A stretch of DNA of 64,000 nucleotides from Klebsiella oxytoca (GTDB lineage Bacteria; Pseudomonadota; Gammaproteobacteria; Enterobacterales; Enterobacteriaceae), in the NCBI RefSeq assembly GCF_009707385.1, contig NZ_CP046115.1, positions 372,001 through 436,000 of the forward strand. Direction: 5' to 3'. The notes beneath the pieces were generated by a model. That model saw only the letters and a program-made list of their open reading frames with translations. It did not search any database and had not been told where the DNA came from. Positions 20,319 through 30,162 of the stretch are shown here, piece by piece (within the stretch, counting starts at the first letter, position 1; each line of letters opens with the position of its first letter). The translations under genes and the position numbers were made by a program.

Positions 20319-21000
20319 ATTGTTTACTTATCCTGTCGAACTCTTCACATCCGGTATCAAACCCCTCCTGGCAGCTGACGTTGAGCCAGTGCAGCGCTTT
20401 TTGCTTGTTTGGTTCGATAAAGCCTTTTTCTCCCTGCTGGAAAAGCATTCCGGCCCAGTATTCGGCGTAACCGGTACGGGAGAGAGCGGAGCTCTCTTTA
20501 AAATACTGCGCCGCCTGCGCGTCATCTTCCGGCGCATGAACGCCGCTGGCGTAGATCAGCCCCAGTAGCATTTGAGCGTCGACGGCGGAGTCGCTTTCCG
20601 GATCCCTGGCGGCATGCTGTAACAGGGTGATGGCGTGAGCATAGTTCGGCGTACCTGCCTGTTGATTTACCAGCAGGCGGGCGAGCACAATTTCTCCCGC
20701 TTTGCTGCCCGTCTGAACGGATTTCTCCGCCAGCGTTTTGGCCTGGAGATAATCTGCCTGCTGCGGGTTGCGTATTTTAAGCTGGGCCAGTAGCGCCAGC
20801 GCGTCGCCATCGCCGCTGTCTGCCGCTTTTTGCGCCCAATATTCGGCCTGCGGAAAATCGCCGAAGCTGACGTAGGTATCCGCCAGGTAATATTGTGCCC
20901 GCGGATCGCCCGCTTCGGCCTGCTGTTTATACTGGCTGCCAGGTTCCATGGCTCCTGCGGTGCAGCTTGCCATCACCAGCAGTAAATAGAGGTATTTCAT
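20317..21000 (-). CDS. yjcO: Sel1-repeat periplasmic protein YjcO
   Basis: 227 residues from the ATG at 21000, which begins directly with a Sec signal peptide (MKYLYLLLVMASCTAGA). An in-frame ATG at 21024 adds eight polar residues and cannot be excluded. The mature part is a string of Sel1/TPR-like helical repeats with the family pattern A-x2-G-x-A-x3-LA/Y (for example AEAGDPRAQYYLADTY and AADSGDGDALALLAQL). A periplasmic scaffold role is possible, but the function is not known. Same position as in E. coli, between gltP and fdhF. Confidence 0.9.
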   Translation of the reverse strand: MKYLYLLLVMASCTAGAMEPGSQYKQQAEAGDPRAQYYLADTYVSFGDFPQAEYWAQKAADSGDGDALALLAQLKIRNPQQADYLQAKTLAEKSVQTGSKAGEIVLARLLVNQQAGTPNYAHAITLLQHAARDPESDSAVDAQMLLGLIYASGVHAPEDDAQAAQYFKESSALSRTGYAEYWAGMLFQQGEKGFIEPNKQKALHWLNVSCQEGFDTGCEEFDRISKQ

Positions 21001-21109
21001 TTTGTTATTATCGGTAGAGGACATAGCGAGCAGTATAAAGGCAGGGAAAGGAGAAGAAAACGACGGGAACTTGTGGGGAATACATCTGTTTTACCCGAAG
21101 GGTCGTGCC

Positions 21110-21222
21110 GTCTGTTTCCCGGGGGCGGCGCCGACGCGCCTTGCCCGGGCTACAGATTCACAGCCGTCTGCGGTCCGGTAGCCCGGACAGGTGCGAAGCA
21201 CCGCCTCCGGGGAGGCGGCCTG
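21110..21222. repeat. REP pair between yjcO and fdhF
   Basis: CCCGGGGGCGGCGCCGACGC...TTGCCCGGGCTAC followed by GTAGCCCGGACAGGTGCG...CCGCCTCCGGGG: two facing REP palindromes in the gap directly downstream of the fdhF stop. Confidence 0.8.
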
Positions 21223-21223
21223 A

Positions 21224-23371
21224 TTAACCCATTGCGCTTTCGCGCAGGCGGGCTTTCAGCTTGTTGTACTCGTCAATCACATACTGCTCGGCGGCACGCT
21301 GGTCGGCAATCGGCTCAACGTTGACGGCGCAGTACTTGTACTCCGGCGTTTTGGTTATCGGGCTCAGGTTCTCGGTGACCAGCTCGTTACAGGCGCCAAT
21401 CCACCACTGGTAGGTCATATAGACCGCTCCTTTATTCGGACGATCGCTGACCTGCGCGCGGGTGATGATGCGGCCTTTACGCGAATTCACCCACACCAGC
21501 GCTTCGTCCTCAATGCCAAGACGCTCGGCGTCAGCGGTATTGATTTGCGCATAGCCTGGCTCATCCGCCAGCGCCGCCAGCGCCGCACAGTTGCCGGTCA
21601 TCGAACGGCACGAGTAGTGGCCGACTTCCCGCACCGTCGACAGCACCATCGGATACTCTTCGGTGAGCTTGTCAATCGGCGCGACCCAGTCGCAGGTGAA
21701 GAACTGCGCCAGACCGTTCGGGGTATCGAACTTCTCTTTAAACAGATACGACGTCCCCTGGTCGGCATCGGACTCATCGCGGCACGGCCACATCACGTAG
21801 CCCAGCTCGCCCATTTTCTCGTAGGTGGCGCCGTAGAAATCCGGGCACAGATGACGCAATTCGTCCCAGATCTCCTGGGTGTTGTTGTAGTGCATCTTGT
21901 AGCCCATACGGGTGGCGATTTCGCTGATAATCTGCCAGTCAGTTTTCAGGTCCCACTTCGGCTCTACCGCTTTAAAGAAGCGCTGGAAGCCGCGGTCCGC
22001 TGCGGTGTAGACGCCTTCGTGCTCGCCCCACGAGGTGGATGGCAGGATAACGTCGGCCGCTGCGGCGGTTTTGGTCATGAAAATATCCTGGACGATAACC
22101 AGCTCCAGATCGTCGAATGCCTGGCGTACTGCGGACAATTCGGCATCGGTCTGCAGCGGATCTTCACCCATGATGTACGCCGCCCGCACTTCACCATGCG
22201 CCGCGCGATGCGGCAGCTCGCTGATGCGGTAGCCGGTGTGCGCCGGCAGGCTGTCGACGCCCCAGGCTTTGGCAAACTTCTCGCGGTTTTCCGGGAACTT
22301 AACGTACTGATAGCCCGGATAGGTATCCGGCAGCGCGCCCATATCGCAGGCGCCCTGAACGTTGTTCTGGCCGCGCACCGGGTTAACGCCGACGCTTGGC
22401 TTGCCGAGGTTGCCGGTGAGGATCGCCAGGCTGGTCAGCGAACGCACGGTCTCCACGCCCTGATAGAACTGGGTTACGCCCATGCCCCACAGGATAGCCG
22501 CGGATTTCGCGTTGGCGTACATACGGGCGCAGGCGCGGATCTCCTGGGCGCTGACGCCGGTAATCTCTTCTACCGACTCCGGCGTATAGCCTTCGACGAT
22601 TTTGCGATACTCCTCGAAGCCCTCGGAACGGCTGGCGACAAAGGATTTATCGTACAGATTTTCTTCAATAATCACGTGGCCAATGGCGTTGAGCAGCGCG
22701 ATGTTCGAGCCGTTCTTCAGCGCAATGTGCATGTCGGCGATGCGCGCGGTTTCAATTTTGCGCGGGTCGCAGACGATGATTTTCGCCCCATTGCGTTTAG
22801 CGTTAATGACGTGATTCGCCACGATGGGGTGGGAATCCGCCGGGTTGTAACCGAAGATAAACACCAGATCGGTGTTATCAATCTCGGTGATGGCATTACT
22901 CATGGCGCCGTTACCGACCGACTGGTGCAGACCTGCAACCGAAGGGCCGTGTCAGACGCGAGCGCAGCAGTCGACGTTATTGGTACCAATAACGGCGCGC
23001 GCGAATTTTTGCATCACATAGTTGGTTTCGTTACCTGTCCCGCGGGACGAACCGGTAGTCTGAATCGCGTCCGGGCCATATTTCTCTTTAATGGCGCTGA
23101 GGCGGGTGGCGACATAATCGAGCGCCTCATCCCAGGAGACGGATTCCAGCTTGCCGCCGCGCTGGCGACGGATCATAGGGGTTTTCAGGCGCGGGGTGAG
23201 GATCTGGGTATCGTTTATGAAGTCCCAGCCATAATAGCCTTTCAGACACAGAGTACCCTGGTTGGTTTTCCCCTGCGCTGCCTCCGCCCGAACGATTTTG
23301 CCGTTATCGACCACCAGGTTGATTTTGCAACCTGACGCGCAATACGGGCAAACCGTGACGACTTTTTTCAT
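21224..23371 (-). CDS. fdhF: Formate dehydrogenase H, selenocysteine-containing
   Basis: 715 residues when the in-frame UGA at 22954-22952 is read as selenocysteine 140, exactly the E. coli length. Without this, the frame splits into a 139-aa and a longer 3' piece. The N-terminal [4Fe-4S] motif CPYCASGCKI...GTLCLKG is intact. Sec140 is followed by His141 (CCARV-U-HGPS), the catalytic pair, and molybdopterin-binding segments follow. FdhF oxidises formate in the formate hydrogenlyase complex. Control by FhlA and sigma-54 is supported by the promoter at 23425-23440. It requires the SelABCD machinery, encoded elsewhere. Confidence 0.97.
22916..22954 (-). promoter_or_regulatory. Bacterial SECIS element in fdhF mRNA
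   Basis: Starts at the UGA codon and runs into the gene. TGACACGGCCCTTCGGTTGC leads to the apical GGTCT, then GCACCAGTCGG closes the stem. It corresponds to the SelB-binding hairpin of E. coli fdhF, with the same GGUCU loop. It directs selenocysteine insertion at codon 140. Confidence 0.92.
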
Positions 23372-23424
23372 CGGTCTTGCTCCAGTTAATCAATTGGCGC
23401 ATACGCGCTATCGCGCCGTCACTA

Positions 23425-23440
23425 TGCATCTTCTATGCCA
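23425..23440 (-). promoter_or_regulatory. Sigma-54 (-24/-12) promoter of fdhF
   Basis: TGGCATAGAAGATGCA on the minus strand, about 55 nt before the ATG. GG at -24 and GC at -12 have the required 10-bp spacing. FhlA-dependent sigma-54 control of fdhF is established in E. coli. A CGAAATGCTGACGAA-like element at 23486-23500 could be an upstream activator site; that part is tentative. Confidence 0.88.
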
Positions 23441-23549
23441 TGTTTTCATTGTGGGTATTGACTGATGATACGTTGTTTTTTTGGGCGAAATGCTGACGAA
23501 AAACAGCCTATCGTCAGTTTTGACGTGTCGACGCAGGAGAATGTGACGC

Positions 23550-23600
23550 GGGTCGGGTTGCCCGGACAGGTGCGCAGCACCGCCTCCGGGAAAGAGCGCG
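23550..23600. repeat. Single REP-type palindrome before fdhF / after alsK
   Basis: GTTGCCCGGACAGGTGCGCAGCACCGCCTCCGGG, a degenerate REP unit downstream of alsK. Confidence 0.65.
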
Positions 23601-23628
23601 GGGCAGTGCGCTTATTGGTATCGCTGGG

Positions 23629-24540
23629 CTAAGTTAAATAACGACTGCTCGCCAGCGCTGCAGCGCCCTGGGCACCGTTAAACGCTGAGGAAGAGGCGGC
23701 AATAAAGCGTACGGCCTGATACGGCAGCGGACGGCGAACGTAGGTTTTGACCATCGTGATGAGAGCGTCGCGCGGGAAGGCCGGCATATCCATTACGCCA
23801 CCGCCGAGGATCACCGCGTCGGGGTCGAACAGGTTGATGCTGGTGGCAATGGCGCGGGCGGCGTGGTTAAGCAGCTGCTGCACAAACGGCTCCTGCGCGG
23901 CGTGAAGAAACAGTTCTCCCAGTTCGTACGCGCGCGGCTGCTGTTCATACCAGCGCTTCAGCGCAATGCCGGAGCAGACGGTTTCCAGACAAGCGGGATT
24001 ACCGCAGCCGCAGGTGAGGGTATCATCGCCCAGCGGAATATGCCCCAGCTCGCCCGCCACGCCGTGGGCGCCGGTCCACGGCCCGCCGTTCAGCCAGACG
24101 GCGAAGCCCATGCCGGTACCGAGATAGGCCGCCAGCACTTCCTGCGCCTGCAGGCCATTTTCCTGAACATCAAAAGAGAGCTGTAGATTGACATCCCGCG
24201 AAAACTCGACCGGGCAGCCCAGCGCCGCTTCCAGCCTGTCGGCCAGGTTATACAGGTCGTCAGCGGCCAGCGGCAGGTTGGGCGTTGAGATAATGGTTCG
24301 CTTATCTTTTGCCACCAGCGCCGGAAACCCCATCACCAGCCCGCAGCATTGAGCTGCGTGATGGGTCAACTGCTGCTGCAACAGGTTTTTAATACCGTTG
24401 ACCAGGCCGTCAGGGCCGATGACGTCCGCGGTGCGCAGCTTTTCGCAGTGTAGCGCCTCGCCCCGTGCCGTTTGCAGGCAAAAGCGGATATGGGTTGCCC
24501 CCATATCCACGCCCGCGACGACCTTACGCTGTTTTTGCAT
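23629..24540 (-). CDS. alsK: D-allose kinase AlsK (ROK family)
   Basis: 303 residues from the ATG at 24540. The ATP-site motif [10 protein letters not shown] (residues 11-20) is present, as are the catalytic Asp in [10 protein letters not shown], the [12 protein letters not shown] loop and the ROK zinc motif [10 protein letters not shown] (the usual glycine replaced by Ala). It phosphorylates D-allose to allose 6-phosphate. The start overlaps the alsE stop by 17 nt; a longer upstream frame lies inside alsE and is spurious. It is the last gene of the alsBACEK operon. In E. coli, mdtNOP lies beyond it; here fdhF follows directly. Confidence 0.93.
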   Translation of the reverse strand: MQKQRKVVAGVDMGATHIRFCLQTARGEALHCEKLRTADVIGPDGLVNGIKNLLQQQLTHHAAQCCGLVMGFPALVAKDKRTIISTPNLPLAADDLYNLADRLEAALGCPVEFSRDVNLQLSFDVQENGLQAQEVLAAYLGTGMGFAVWLNGGPWTGAHGVAGELGHIPLGDDTLTCGCGNPACLETVCSGIALKRWYEQQPRAYELGELFLHAAQEPFVQQLLNHAARAIATSINLFDPDAVILGGGVMDMPAFPRDALITMVKTYVRRPLPYQAVRFIAASSSAFNGAQGAAALASSRYLT

Positions 24541-25219
24541 GAGGCTGTACCTCGTTTTTTGCCGCCAGAATCTGCTCTGCCATAATTTGCCACGCGTCTT
24601 CAATCCTGTCGGCGTGGTTAAAGAGACCAGAGGTACCGACGATAAACACGTCCGCGCCTGCCGCCATGAGTTTTTCATAGGTGGCTTTGTTGCAGGAGCC
24701 GTCGATTTCTATTTCGTAGTTCAGCCCCTCGCGCTCGCGCCAGGCTTTCAGTTCGGCGATTTTTTCCAGCATCTCCGGGATAAACGGTTGTCCGGCGAAC
24801 CCCGGATCGACGGTCATTACCGTGATTTTGTCCGCTTTATGGATGTAATACTTCATCGCCTCCACCGGCGTTTCCGGGTTAAGGATCAGCCCGACCTTCA
24901 TACCGTGTCGACGTATTTCCTCAATCAGGCGGAAGGCCTGGCCGTTGATGGTTTCCGGATGCAGGGTAATAAAGTCCGCTCCCGCCTTCGCCAGCTGGCT
25001 AATGTAGTCCTGTGGGCGGGTGACCATCAGGTGGCAGTCCAGCGGTTTGCTGGCCAGCTTTTTCACCTGGCCGACGAAAAACGGCGACAGAGTCAGGTTC
25101 GGCACAAAATGACCGTCCATAATATCGATGTGAAAATAGTCTGCATGCTGGTCAATAAACTCAATCTGCTCTTTGAATTTCAGCAGATCCATGCACATTA
25201 AAGAGGGAGCAATTTTCAT
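24524..25219 (-). CDS. alsE: D-allulose-6-phosphate 3-epimerase AlsE
   Basis: 231 residues, a ribulose-phosphate-3-epimerase-family TIM barrel. Metal and catalytic motifs are complete: [17 protein letters not shown] near residues 34-50, [19 protein letters not shown] and EIDGSCN with the catalytic Asp. It converts allulose 6-phosphate to fructose 6-phosphate, feeding glycolysis. It lies between alsC (10-nt gap) and alsK (overlap) in one transcript. Confidence 0.95.
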   Translation of the reverse strand: MKIAPSLMCMDLLKFKEQIEFIDQHADYFHIDIMDGHFVPNLTLSPFFVGQVKKLASKPLDCHLMVTRPQDYISQLAKAGADFITLHPETINGQAFRLIEEIRRHGMKVGLILNPETPVEAMKYYIHKADKITVMTVDPGFAGQPFIPEMLEKIAELKAWREREGLNYEIEIDGSCNKATYEKLMAAGADVFIVGTSGLFNHADRIEDAWQIMAEQILAAKNEVQPHAKTA

Positions 25220-25229
25220 TATAAATTCC

Positions 25230-26210
25230 TTACTTACTGATAAGACGGTCGAGGGCGACAGCCGCGATGATTAATCCGCCCATTACCACCAGCTGGTAGT
25301 AGGTTTGTACCTGCAGAATGTTCAACCCGTTGTTGATGGTGCCGATAATCAGGCCGCCGATGACCACCGAGAAGATGCGTCCTTTGCCGCCGAAGAAGCT
25401 GGTGCCGCCGATGATGGCGCTGGCGATGGCGTAGGTTTCAAAGCCCATTCCCGCCAGCGGTTCCGCTGCACCAAGGCGCGCGGTAGAGACCACTCCCGCC
25501 AGCCCCGCGCAAATGCCGGAAATAATGAACACCAGCAGCATGTGGAATTTGACGTCGATACCGGAGTAGAAAGCGGAGTTCTTGTTACCGCCCAGCGCGT
25601 AAATATTGCGGCCGACGCGCATACGGGTGGTCAGGAACCACAGGATCACCGCCACAATCAGCGAGAAGATCACCGGTACCGGGATACCCAGCGGCGTTGC
25701 GGCGAAGAAGTTCACGAAATCAAACGAGAATCCATACACCGAGTTAGCGTCAGAGATAACCAGCGTAATGCCGCGGAAGATGGCGTTGGTGCCAAGCGTG
25801 ATAATGAACGGGTGCAGGCCGGTCCAGTTGACCAGGCAGCCGTTGATGGCGCCCAGCGCGCCGCCGACCAGCACGCCGCCGATCAGCGCCGCAAGGAACG
25901 GGTCAACGCCCGCCAGCATCAGCTTGGCGGTGACCATCCCGGAGAGCGCGAGGATCGCCCCGACCGACAGGTCGATCCCGGCGACGAGGATCGCGAAGAA
26001 CTCGCCCATGCCGATCAGCACGGTGACCGAACTCTGGACAAAGATCTGCGTAATGTTGTTGGTCGTCAGGAAGTACTCTGACGATAGGGTACCGAAAATC
26101 GCGACGATGATGGCAAGGATAAAAAAGGTGCCGTATTTATCCCAGAACAGCGCGAAGTTAAACGGTTTTTTCTCGTCCATGTCGCCTTTCACTCTTGTGG
26201 TAGTGCCCAT
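25230..26210 (-). CDS. alsC: D-allose ABC transporter permease AlsC
   Basis: 326 residues, RbsC/ribose-type permease with a charged N-terminal tail and about 9-10 membrane helices. The family segment GIDLSVGAILALSGMVTAKLM is near residue 80 and the conserved GGTSFFGGKGRIFSVVIGGLIIGTI lies towards the C terminus. The start overlaps the alsA 3' end by 22 nt, indicating coupling. It forms the inner-membrane channel used with AlsA and AlsB. Confidence 0.95.
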   Translation of the reverse strand: MGTTTRVKGDMDEKKPFNFALFWDKYGTFFILAIIVAIFGTLSSEYFLTTNNITQIFVQSSVTVLIGMGEFFAILVAGIDLSVGAILALSGMVTAKLMLAGVDPFLAALIGGVLVGGALGAINGCLVNWTGLHPFIITLGTNAIFRGITLVISDANSVYGFSFDFVNFFAATPLGIPVPVIFSLIVAVILWFLTTRMRVGRNIYALGGNKNSAFYSGIDVKFHMLLVFIISGICAGLAGVVSTARLGAAEPLAGMGFETYAIASAIIGGTSFFGGKGRIFSVVIGGLIIGTINNGLNILQVQTYYQLVVMGGLIIAAVALDRLISK

Positions 26211-27721
26211 GCCATAATCTCCTCTTCGCTCATGTCGTCGCGATTGGCCAGGATTTGCGTCAGCCGCCCTTCGCAGAACACGGCGATGCGGTCGCAGACG
26301 GCAATAATTTCAGGTAGTTCGGATGACACCATCAGGATGACTTTTCCGTCATCGGCCAGCTGGCGCATCACTTTATAAATTTCAGCTTTCGCGCCAACGT
26401 CGATGCCGCGCGTCGGTTCATCAAAAATAATGACTTCGGGGTTGCAGCATAACCATTTGGAAATCAGTACCTTCTGCTGGTTACCGCCCGAAAGTTCGGT
26501 AATGTTCTGATTAACTGAATGACACTTCAGCGCCAGCAGCCTGCGCTGCTCTTCCGCCGTTTTATGTTCATCCCCTTCGCGAAATAGCCCCATGGCCCCT
26601 TTATATCCGCCACGCTTCAGGCTCTGGCTTACCGCCATATTCTGAGCGATGGAAAAATTGGGGAAAAAGCCGTTTTCCCTGCGGCTTTCGGTGATATAGC
26701 CCATGCCTTTCTTTAAGGCGTCCAGCGGCGAGCGCGGGGAGATCGCTTTGCCGTTAAGACGAATTTCACCGCTGCTACGTTTATCCACGCCAAACAGGCA
26801 GTCCATCAGTTCGGTACGTCCGGAGCCGACCAGTCCGGCAAAACCGAGAATTTCGCCGCGATTAACGCTAAACGAGATGTCGCGTACCTTTTTCTTGTCG
26901 TGGCTGGTGACGTTCTTTACTTCGAACACCGTCTCGCGGGCGATATTGCCGGTGCTCTCTTTCATAACGTTGAAGCGGTTTTGCAGCTCGCGACCGACCA
27001 TCAGACGTACGATGTCGTCGTTATTCACTTCGCTGACCATTCCGCTGCAGACGCTGCTACCGTCTTTCATGACCGTATAGCGGTCACAGATACGGCGAAT
27101 TTCCGCCAGCTTGTGCGAGATATACACGATGGCGGTGCCCTCTTTACGCAGCTGGTTCATGATCAGGAACAGGTAATCCACCTCTTTATTGGTCAGTGAG
27201 GAGGTGGGTTCATCCATGATCAAAACTTTGGCGTCGAGCATTAGCGTCTTGGCGATCTCCAGCATCTGCTTATGGCTGATAGAGAGATTCGCCACCTTTT
27301 CATCTAAATCGACTTTTAGTCCGACGCGCAGCAGCATCATTGCCGCGCGCACGCGCATTTCTCGCCAGTCGATAATATTGACGCCGCAAACTTTTTTCGT
27401 CAGATGACGGCCAATATATAAATTCTCCAGTACCGTTAATTCATCAATGACGCTGAGTTCCTGATAAATAATTCCGATGCCGAGCTGGGCCGCTAATTTA
27501 TGGTCCAGCTTGTCATATTCGACGTCATTAATGGTAATGGTGCCTTTGGTCGGTTCATGTATTCCCGACAGAACTTTCATCAGCGTTGATTTACCGGCAC
27601 CATTTTCCCCTAATAACGCATGTATTTCGTGCGGGTAAATAGCTAAATCAACCGATTTTAATGCGTGAACCGGGCCAAAGGATTTGCCGATCCCCGCCAT
27701 TGAAATATATGGCGTGAGCAT
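26189..27721 (-). CDS. alsA: D-allose ABC transporter ATP-binding protein AlsA
   Basis: 510 residues, the E. coli length, with two fused nucleotide-binding domains as in RbsA. Domain 1 has Walker A GENGAGKST (near 40), signature NLSISHKQM and Walker B VLIMDEP. Domain 2 has the degenerate P-loop GLVGSGRT, signature LSGGNQQKV and Walker B VIIFDEPTRGIDVGA. It powers allose uptake. A stem-loop separates it from alsB, which probably lets binding protein be made in excess. Confidence 0.96.
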   Translation of the reverse strand: MLTPYISMAGIGKSFGPVHALKSVDLAIYPHEIHALLGENGAGKSTLMKVLSGIHEPTKGTITINDVEYDKLDHKLAAQLGIGIIYQELSVIDELTVLENLYIGRHLTKKVCGVNIIDWREMRVRAAMMLLRVGLKVDLDEKVANLSISHKQMLEIAKTLMLDAKVLIMDEPTSSLTNKEVDYLFLIMNQLRKEGTAIVYISHKLAEIRRICDRYTVMKDGSSVCSGMVSEVNNDDIVRLMVGRELQNRFNVMKESTGNIARETVFEVKNVTSHDKKKVRDISFSVNRGEILGFAGLVGSGRTELMDCLFGVDKRSSGEIRLNGKAISPRSPLDALKKGMGYITESRRENGFFPNFSIAQNMAVSQSLKRGGYKGAMGLFREGDEHKTAEEQRRLLALKCHSVNQNITELSGGNQQKVLISKWLCCNPEVIIFDEPTRGIDVGAKAEIYKVMRQLADDGKVILMVSSELPEIIAVCDRIAVFCEGRLTQILANRDDMSEEEIMAWALPQE

Positions 27722-27754
27722 AGAGAATTTCCTTTATTACCTCTGCGCGATGTT

Positions 27755-27787
27755 CCCTAACCTTCTTCCAAAAGAAGAGGGTTAGGG
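27755..27787. other. Intercistronic hairpin alsB-alsA
   Basis: CCCTAACC-TTCTTC with loop CAAAA pairing GAAGAG-GGTTAGGG: a long, nearly perfect stem in the gap after the alsB stop. It lacks a T run, so it more likely protects the alsB message from 3' decay than terminates it. Confidence 0.7.
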
Positions 27788-27804
27788 GGAGGGAATTAAC
27801 AGCG

Positions 27805-28740
27805 TTATTTGGTCACCAGAATGGAATCCACCAGCTTAAATTCCGGGGCTTTATCCAGCGGGATCACTTTACCGCTCTTCTCGGCATCGACCATCAGCTT
27901 AAGACCCGTTGCGCCGATATCCGCCGGATTCTGTGCAATAGTGGCGGTCATCTGTCCGGCTTCGACCATTTTGCGAGCTTCCGGAATTCCGTCGGTACCG
28001 ACAACCAGAACTTTGCCGGTTTTGCCGGCGTTGGCGACGGCCTGAGCGACGCCCATAGCCATAGTGTCGTTAGCGCAGTAAATCGCTTTAACGTTCGGGT
28101 TACGCTGCAGCACGTTAGTGGCAACATCCAGCGCTTTAATACGGTCCCAGTCGGCAGGCTGGCTGGCAACCAGCTTGATCTGGCTCGCTTTTTTAAACGT
28201 CTCGGTGGCGCCGCTGCGGCGGGCTTCACCGGACGCGTTGCCCGCTTTGCCTTCAATAATCGCGACTTCGCCGCCTTCTGCGCCCAGTCTGTCGATGATA
28301 AACTCCGCGCCTTTCGCTCCTACCGCCACGTTATCGGTGGTGACAAAAGCTTCCACGTTGCCGCCGGCTTTCTTCAGGTTATCCATATCGATTTTTTCAT
28401 CGAGGTTGACCAGATAGATACCCTTTTTCCATGCCTTAGCCACCGGCATCACCAGGTTTACAGAGGAGAGCGGCGCAAAGGCGATGCCTTTATAGTTTTT
28501 GTTGCTCAGATCCTCAAATAGCTGCAGCTGTGACTGGAAATCCCCTTCTGAAGGGGAGGCAAAAATATCGACGCTTACCCCCAGCGTTTTAGCTTCGTCT
28601 TCAATTCCCTTTTTCATATCAACCCAAAAAGGATTGGATAATGTTTTTAATACCACAGCATAATCGGCGGCGGCAAAGGCGCTGGTGGATAACATTACGC
28701 CCATGAGCGTGCCGCTGAAAATTTTCAGATATTTATTCAT
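27805..28740 (-). CDS. alsB: D-allose periplasmic binding protein AlsB
   Basis: 311 residues, exact E. coli length, from the ATG at 28740. Signal peptide MNKYLKIFSGTLMGVMLSTSAFA, then a two-lobed sugar-binding protein of the ribose/allose family (ADYAVVLKTLSNPFWVDMKKG; VAIIEGKAGNASGEARRSG; YCANDTMAMGVAQAV). It delivers allose to AlsAC. It is the promoter-proximal gene of the als operon; an ERIC element lies between it and the upstream repressor gene. Confidence 0.95.
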   Translation of the reverse strand: MNKYLKIFSGTLMGVMLSTSAFAAADYAVVLKTLSNPFWVDMKKGIEDEAKTLGVSVDIFASPSEGDFQSQLQLFEDLSNKNYKGIAFAPLSSVNLVMPVAKAWKKGIYLVNLDEKIDMDNLKKAGGNVEAFVTTDNVAVGAKGAEFIIDRLGAEGGEVAIIEGKAGNASGEARRSGATETFKKASQIKLVASQPADWDRIKALDVATNVLQRNPNVKAIYCANDTMAMGVAQAVANAGKTGKVLVVGTDGIPEARKMVEAGQMTATIAQNPADIGATGLKLMVDAEKSGKVIPLDKAPEFKLVDSILVTK

Positions 28741-28790
28741 AGCAGTATTCTCGGTGTAGGGTGACTCCTGTGACAGGAGCAAATTATTAA

Positions 28791-28912
28791 TACTCTAAAT
28801 AATTCAAGTCACAGAAAGGCGGCAAGGGAGTAAGTCCCCAGGAACATAGATAACTATGTGACTGGGGCAAACGAGCGTAGCCAACGCATCTGTGGCTTGA
28901 AGTATGACGAGT
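28791..28912. repeat. ERIC (IRU) element between rpiR and alsB
   Basis: About 122 bp with the ERIC consensus throughout. AATTCAAGTCACAGAAAGG opens it, GGCAAGGGAGTAAGTCCCCA and ACTATGTGACTGGGGC form the centre, and GCCAACGC...GGCTTGAAGTATGACGAG closes it. The ends are complementary, so the transcript would fold into one large hairpin. It starts 2 nt beyond the rpiR stop and sits in the alsB leader/promoter interval. Confidence 0.9.
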
Positions 28913-28914
28913 CT

Positions 28915-29802
28915 TTACTTAAGCGCGCCTGGTGAAAAAAAATTAACAATCGCGCCGGTTTTTTGCATATTTAAATTCGCTTGTTCGATATTGAGCTGGG
29001 CAACGGAAACGAAGAAAGCATCTAATAATGTGAGTTGTAGTATACGCGCCGAGGCGTTACGGCCTAATAAAGGCGTCTCTGGTGCTGGCGAACAAATAAT
29101 AAAATCAGCTAATTTGGCTATCGGCGAATGATAGCTATGTGTAATACAAATAATTTTTGCTCCGTTCTTTTTAGCAAGTTCCACCGCCGATTTAATGTCG
29201 CTGGTGCGCCCGGAATGCGAGACCACCAGCACGACGTCGCCTTCCTTCAGCAGCGAGGCGGACATCATCATGATATGCGCGTCCGGATATGCCTGGCAGC
29301 GCACGCCAATGCGTAAAAACTTATGCTGCACGTCGGCGCAGATGGCGTTAGAGCCGCCCGCGCCGTACAGATCGCGCTGGTTAGCCTGGGCAAAGAAGCG
29401 CGCCGCGCGATGAATTTCATCGACGTTAACGATCGACTGGCCTTCCATAATGGTGCGCAGGGTGATGTTAAACACCTTATTCACCACATCCTGCGGCGCT
29501 TCATCAAACGAGAGCTCGGCCGGTAACACCTGCTCTGATTGCGAAAAGTACGCCTCCAGCGCGCTGCGCAGGTTACGAAAACCGCTAAAACCAAGCAGCT
29601 TAGAAACCTTAACGATCATGGCTTCTGATACTGACAGCGCCTCCGCGACGTCTTTGATAGCCGGCGCATCGCTAAGATTGCCGGGGGTAAGCAACCATTC
29701 GACGATACGACTCTCGTTTTCGGTCATGCCTTCCTGCTTCATACGAAGCCAGGGGGCAAGGCCGATGCCGTTAGGGAGCGAACTGGATTCTGACTGACTC
29801 AT
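28915..29802 (-). CDS. rpiR: RpiR/AlsR transcriptional repressor of rpiB and als
   Basis: 295 residues from the ATG at 29802 (E. coli 296). The N-terminal RpiR-type HTH is APAIKDVAEALSVSEAMIVKVSKLLG region, residues about 45-75. The C-terminal SIS sugar-phosphate-isomerase fold has GAGGSNAICADVQHK and VVLVVSHSGRTSDI. It represses rpiB and the als operon, relieved by allose or its phosphate. It is divergent from rpiB. The longer in-frame upstream start lacks similarity and a ribosome site. Confidence 0.95.
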   Translation of the reverse strand: MSQSESSSLPNGIGLAPWLRMKQEGMTENESRIVEWLLTPGNLSDAPAIKDVAEALSVSEAMIVKVSKLLGFSGFRNLRSALEAYFSQSEQVLPAELSFDEAPQDVVNKVFNITLRTIMEGQSIVNVDEIHRAARFFAQANQRDLYGAGGSNAICADVQHKFLRIGVRCQAYPDAHIMMMSASLLKEGDVVLVVSHSGRTSDIKSAVELAKKNGAKIICITHSYHSPIAKLADFIICSPAPETPLLGRNASARILQLTLLDAFFVSVAQLNIEQANLNMQKTGAIVNFFSPGALK

Positions 29803-30162
29803 CGCTTTCTCTTGTCCATAAAATGAAGACGACACTATATCACCACAGCCTGAACAGAAAAGATGTCGCTTACTTCACAAAATTAATTTATTTATAAAGT
29901 TTTTATTTTTGTGAATTAAATTCAGGGTGCTGAATGTGTTTTTTTCATAAAAAAGCATAAATATCATTGCGTTATGATTTTTTCTCGAGCGTGGGAATAA
30001 ATTTTCACGCCGCTATAGATAACGCTTATGCCTTGATTTGTGAAATCTCAGCATGTAGAAAGGACCCTGCATGGCGTGATTTCGGCGTAATTTTCCGCGT
30101 TTTGGGGCGTTAAAATCACAACTCATTTATATTTGTAAAGTTACTAACAGGCGAGGCTAAGT
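29803..30162. promoter_or_regulatory. rpiR/rpiB divergent promoter region
   Basis: 360 bp, AT-rich, no gene. It must contain both divergent promoters and the RpiR operator. I did not find a clear long palindrome to assign as that operator. Confidence 0.6.

Noticed and set aside
22952..22954. Reading the in-frame UGA as a nonsense mutation making fdhF a pseudogene
   Set aside because: UGA is at codon 140, the known Sec position, followed by a SECIS hairpin and His141.
21545..23335. A 596-codon plus-strand ORF opposite fdhF
   Set aside because: Antisense shadow of a GC-rich gene; fdhF has all family motifs, a SECIS and a sigma-54 promoter.
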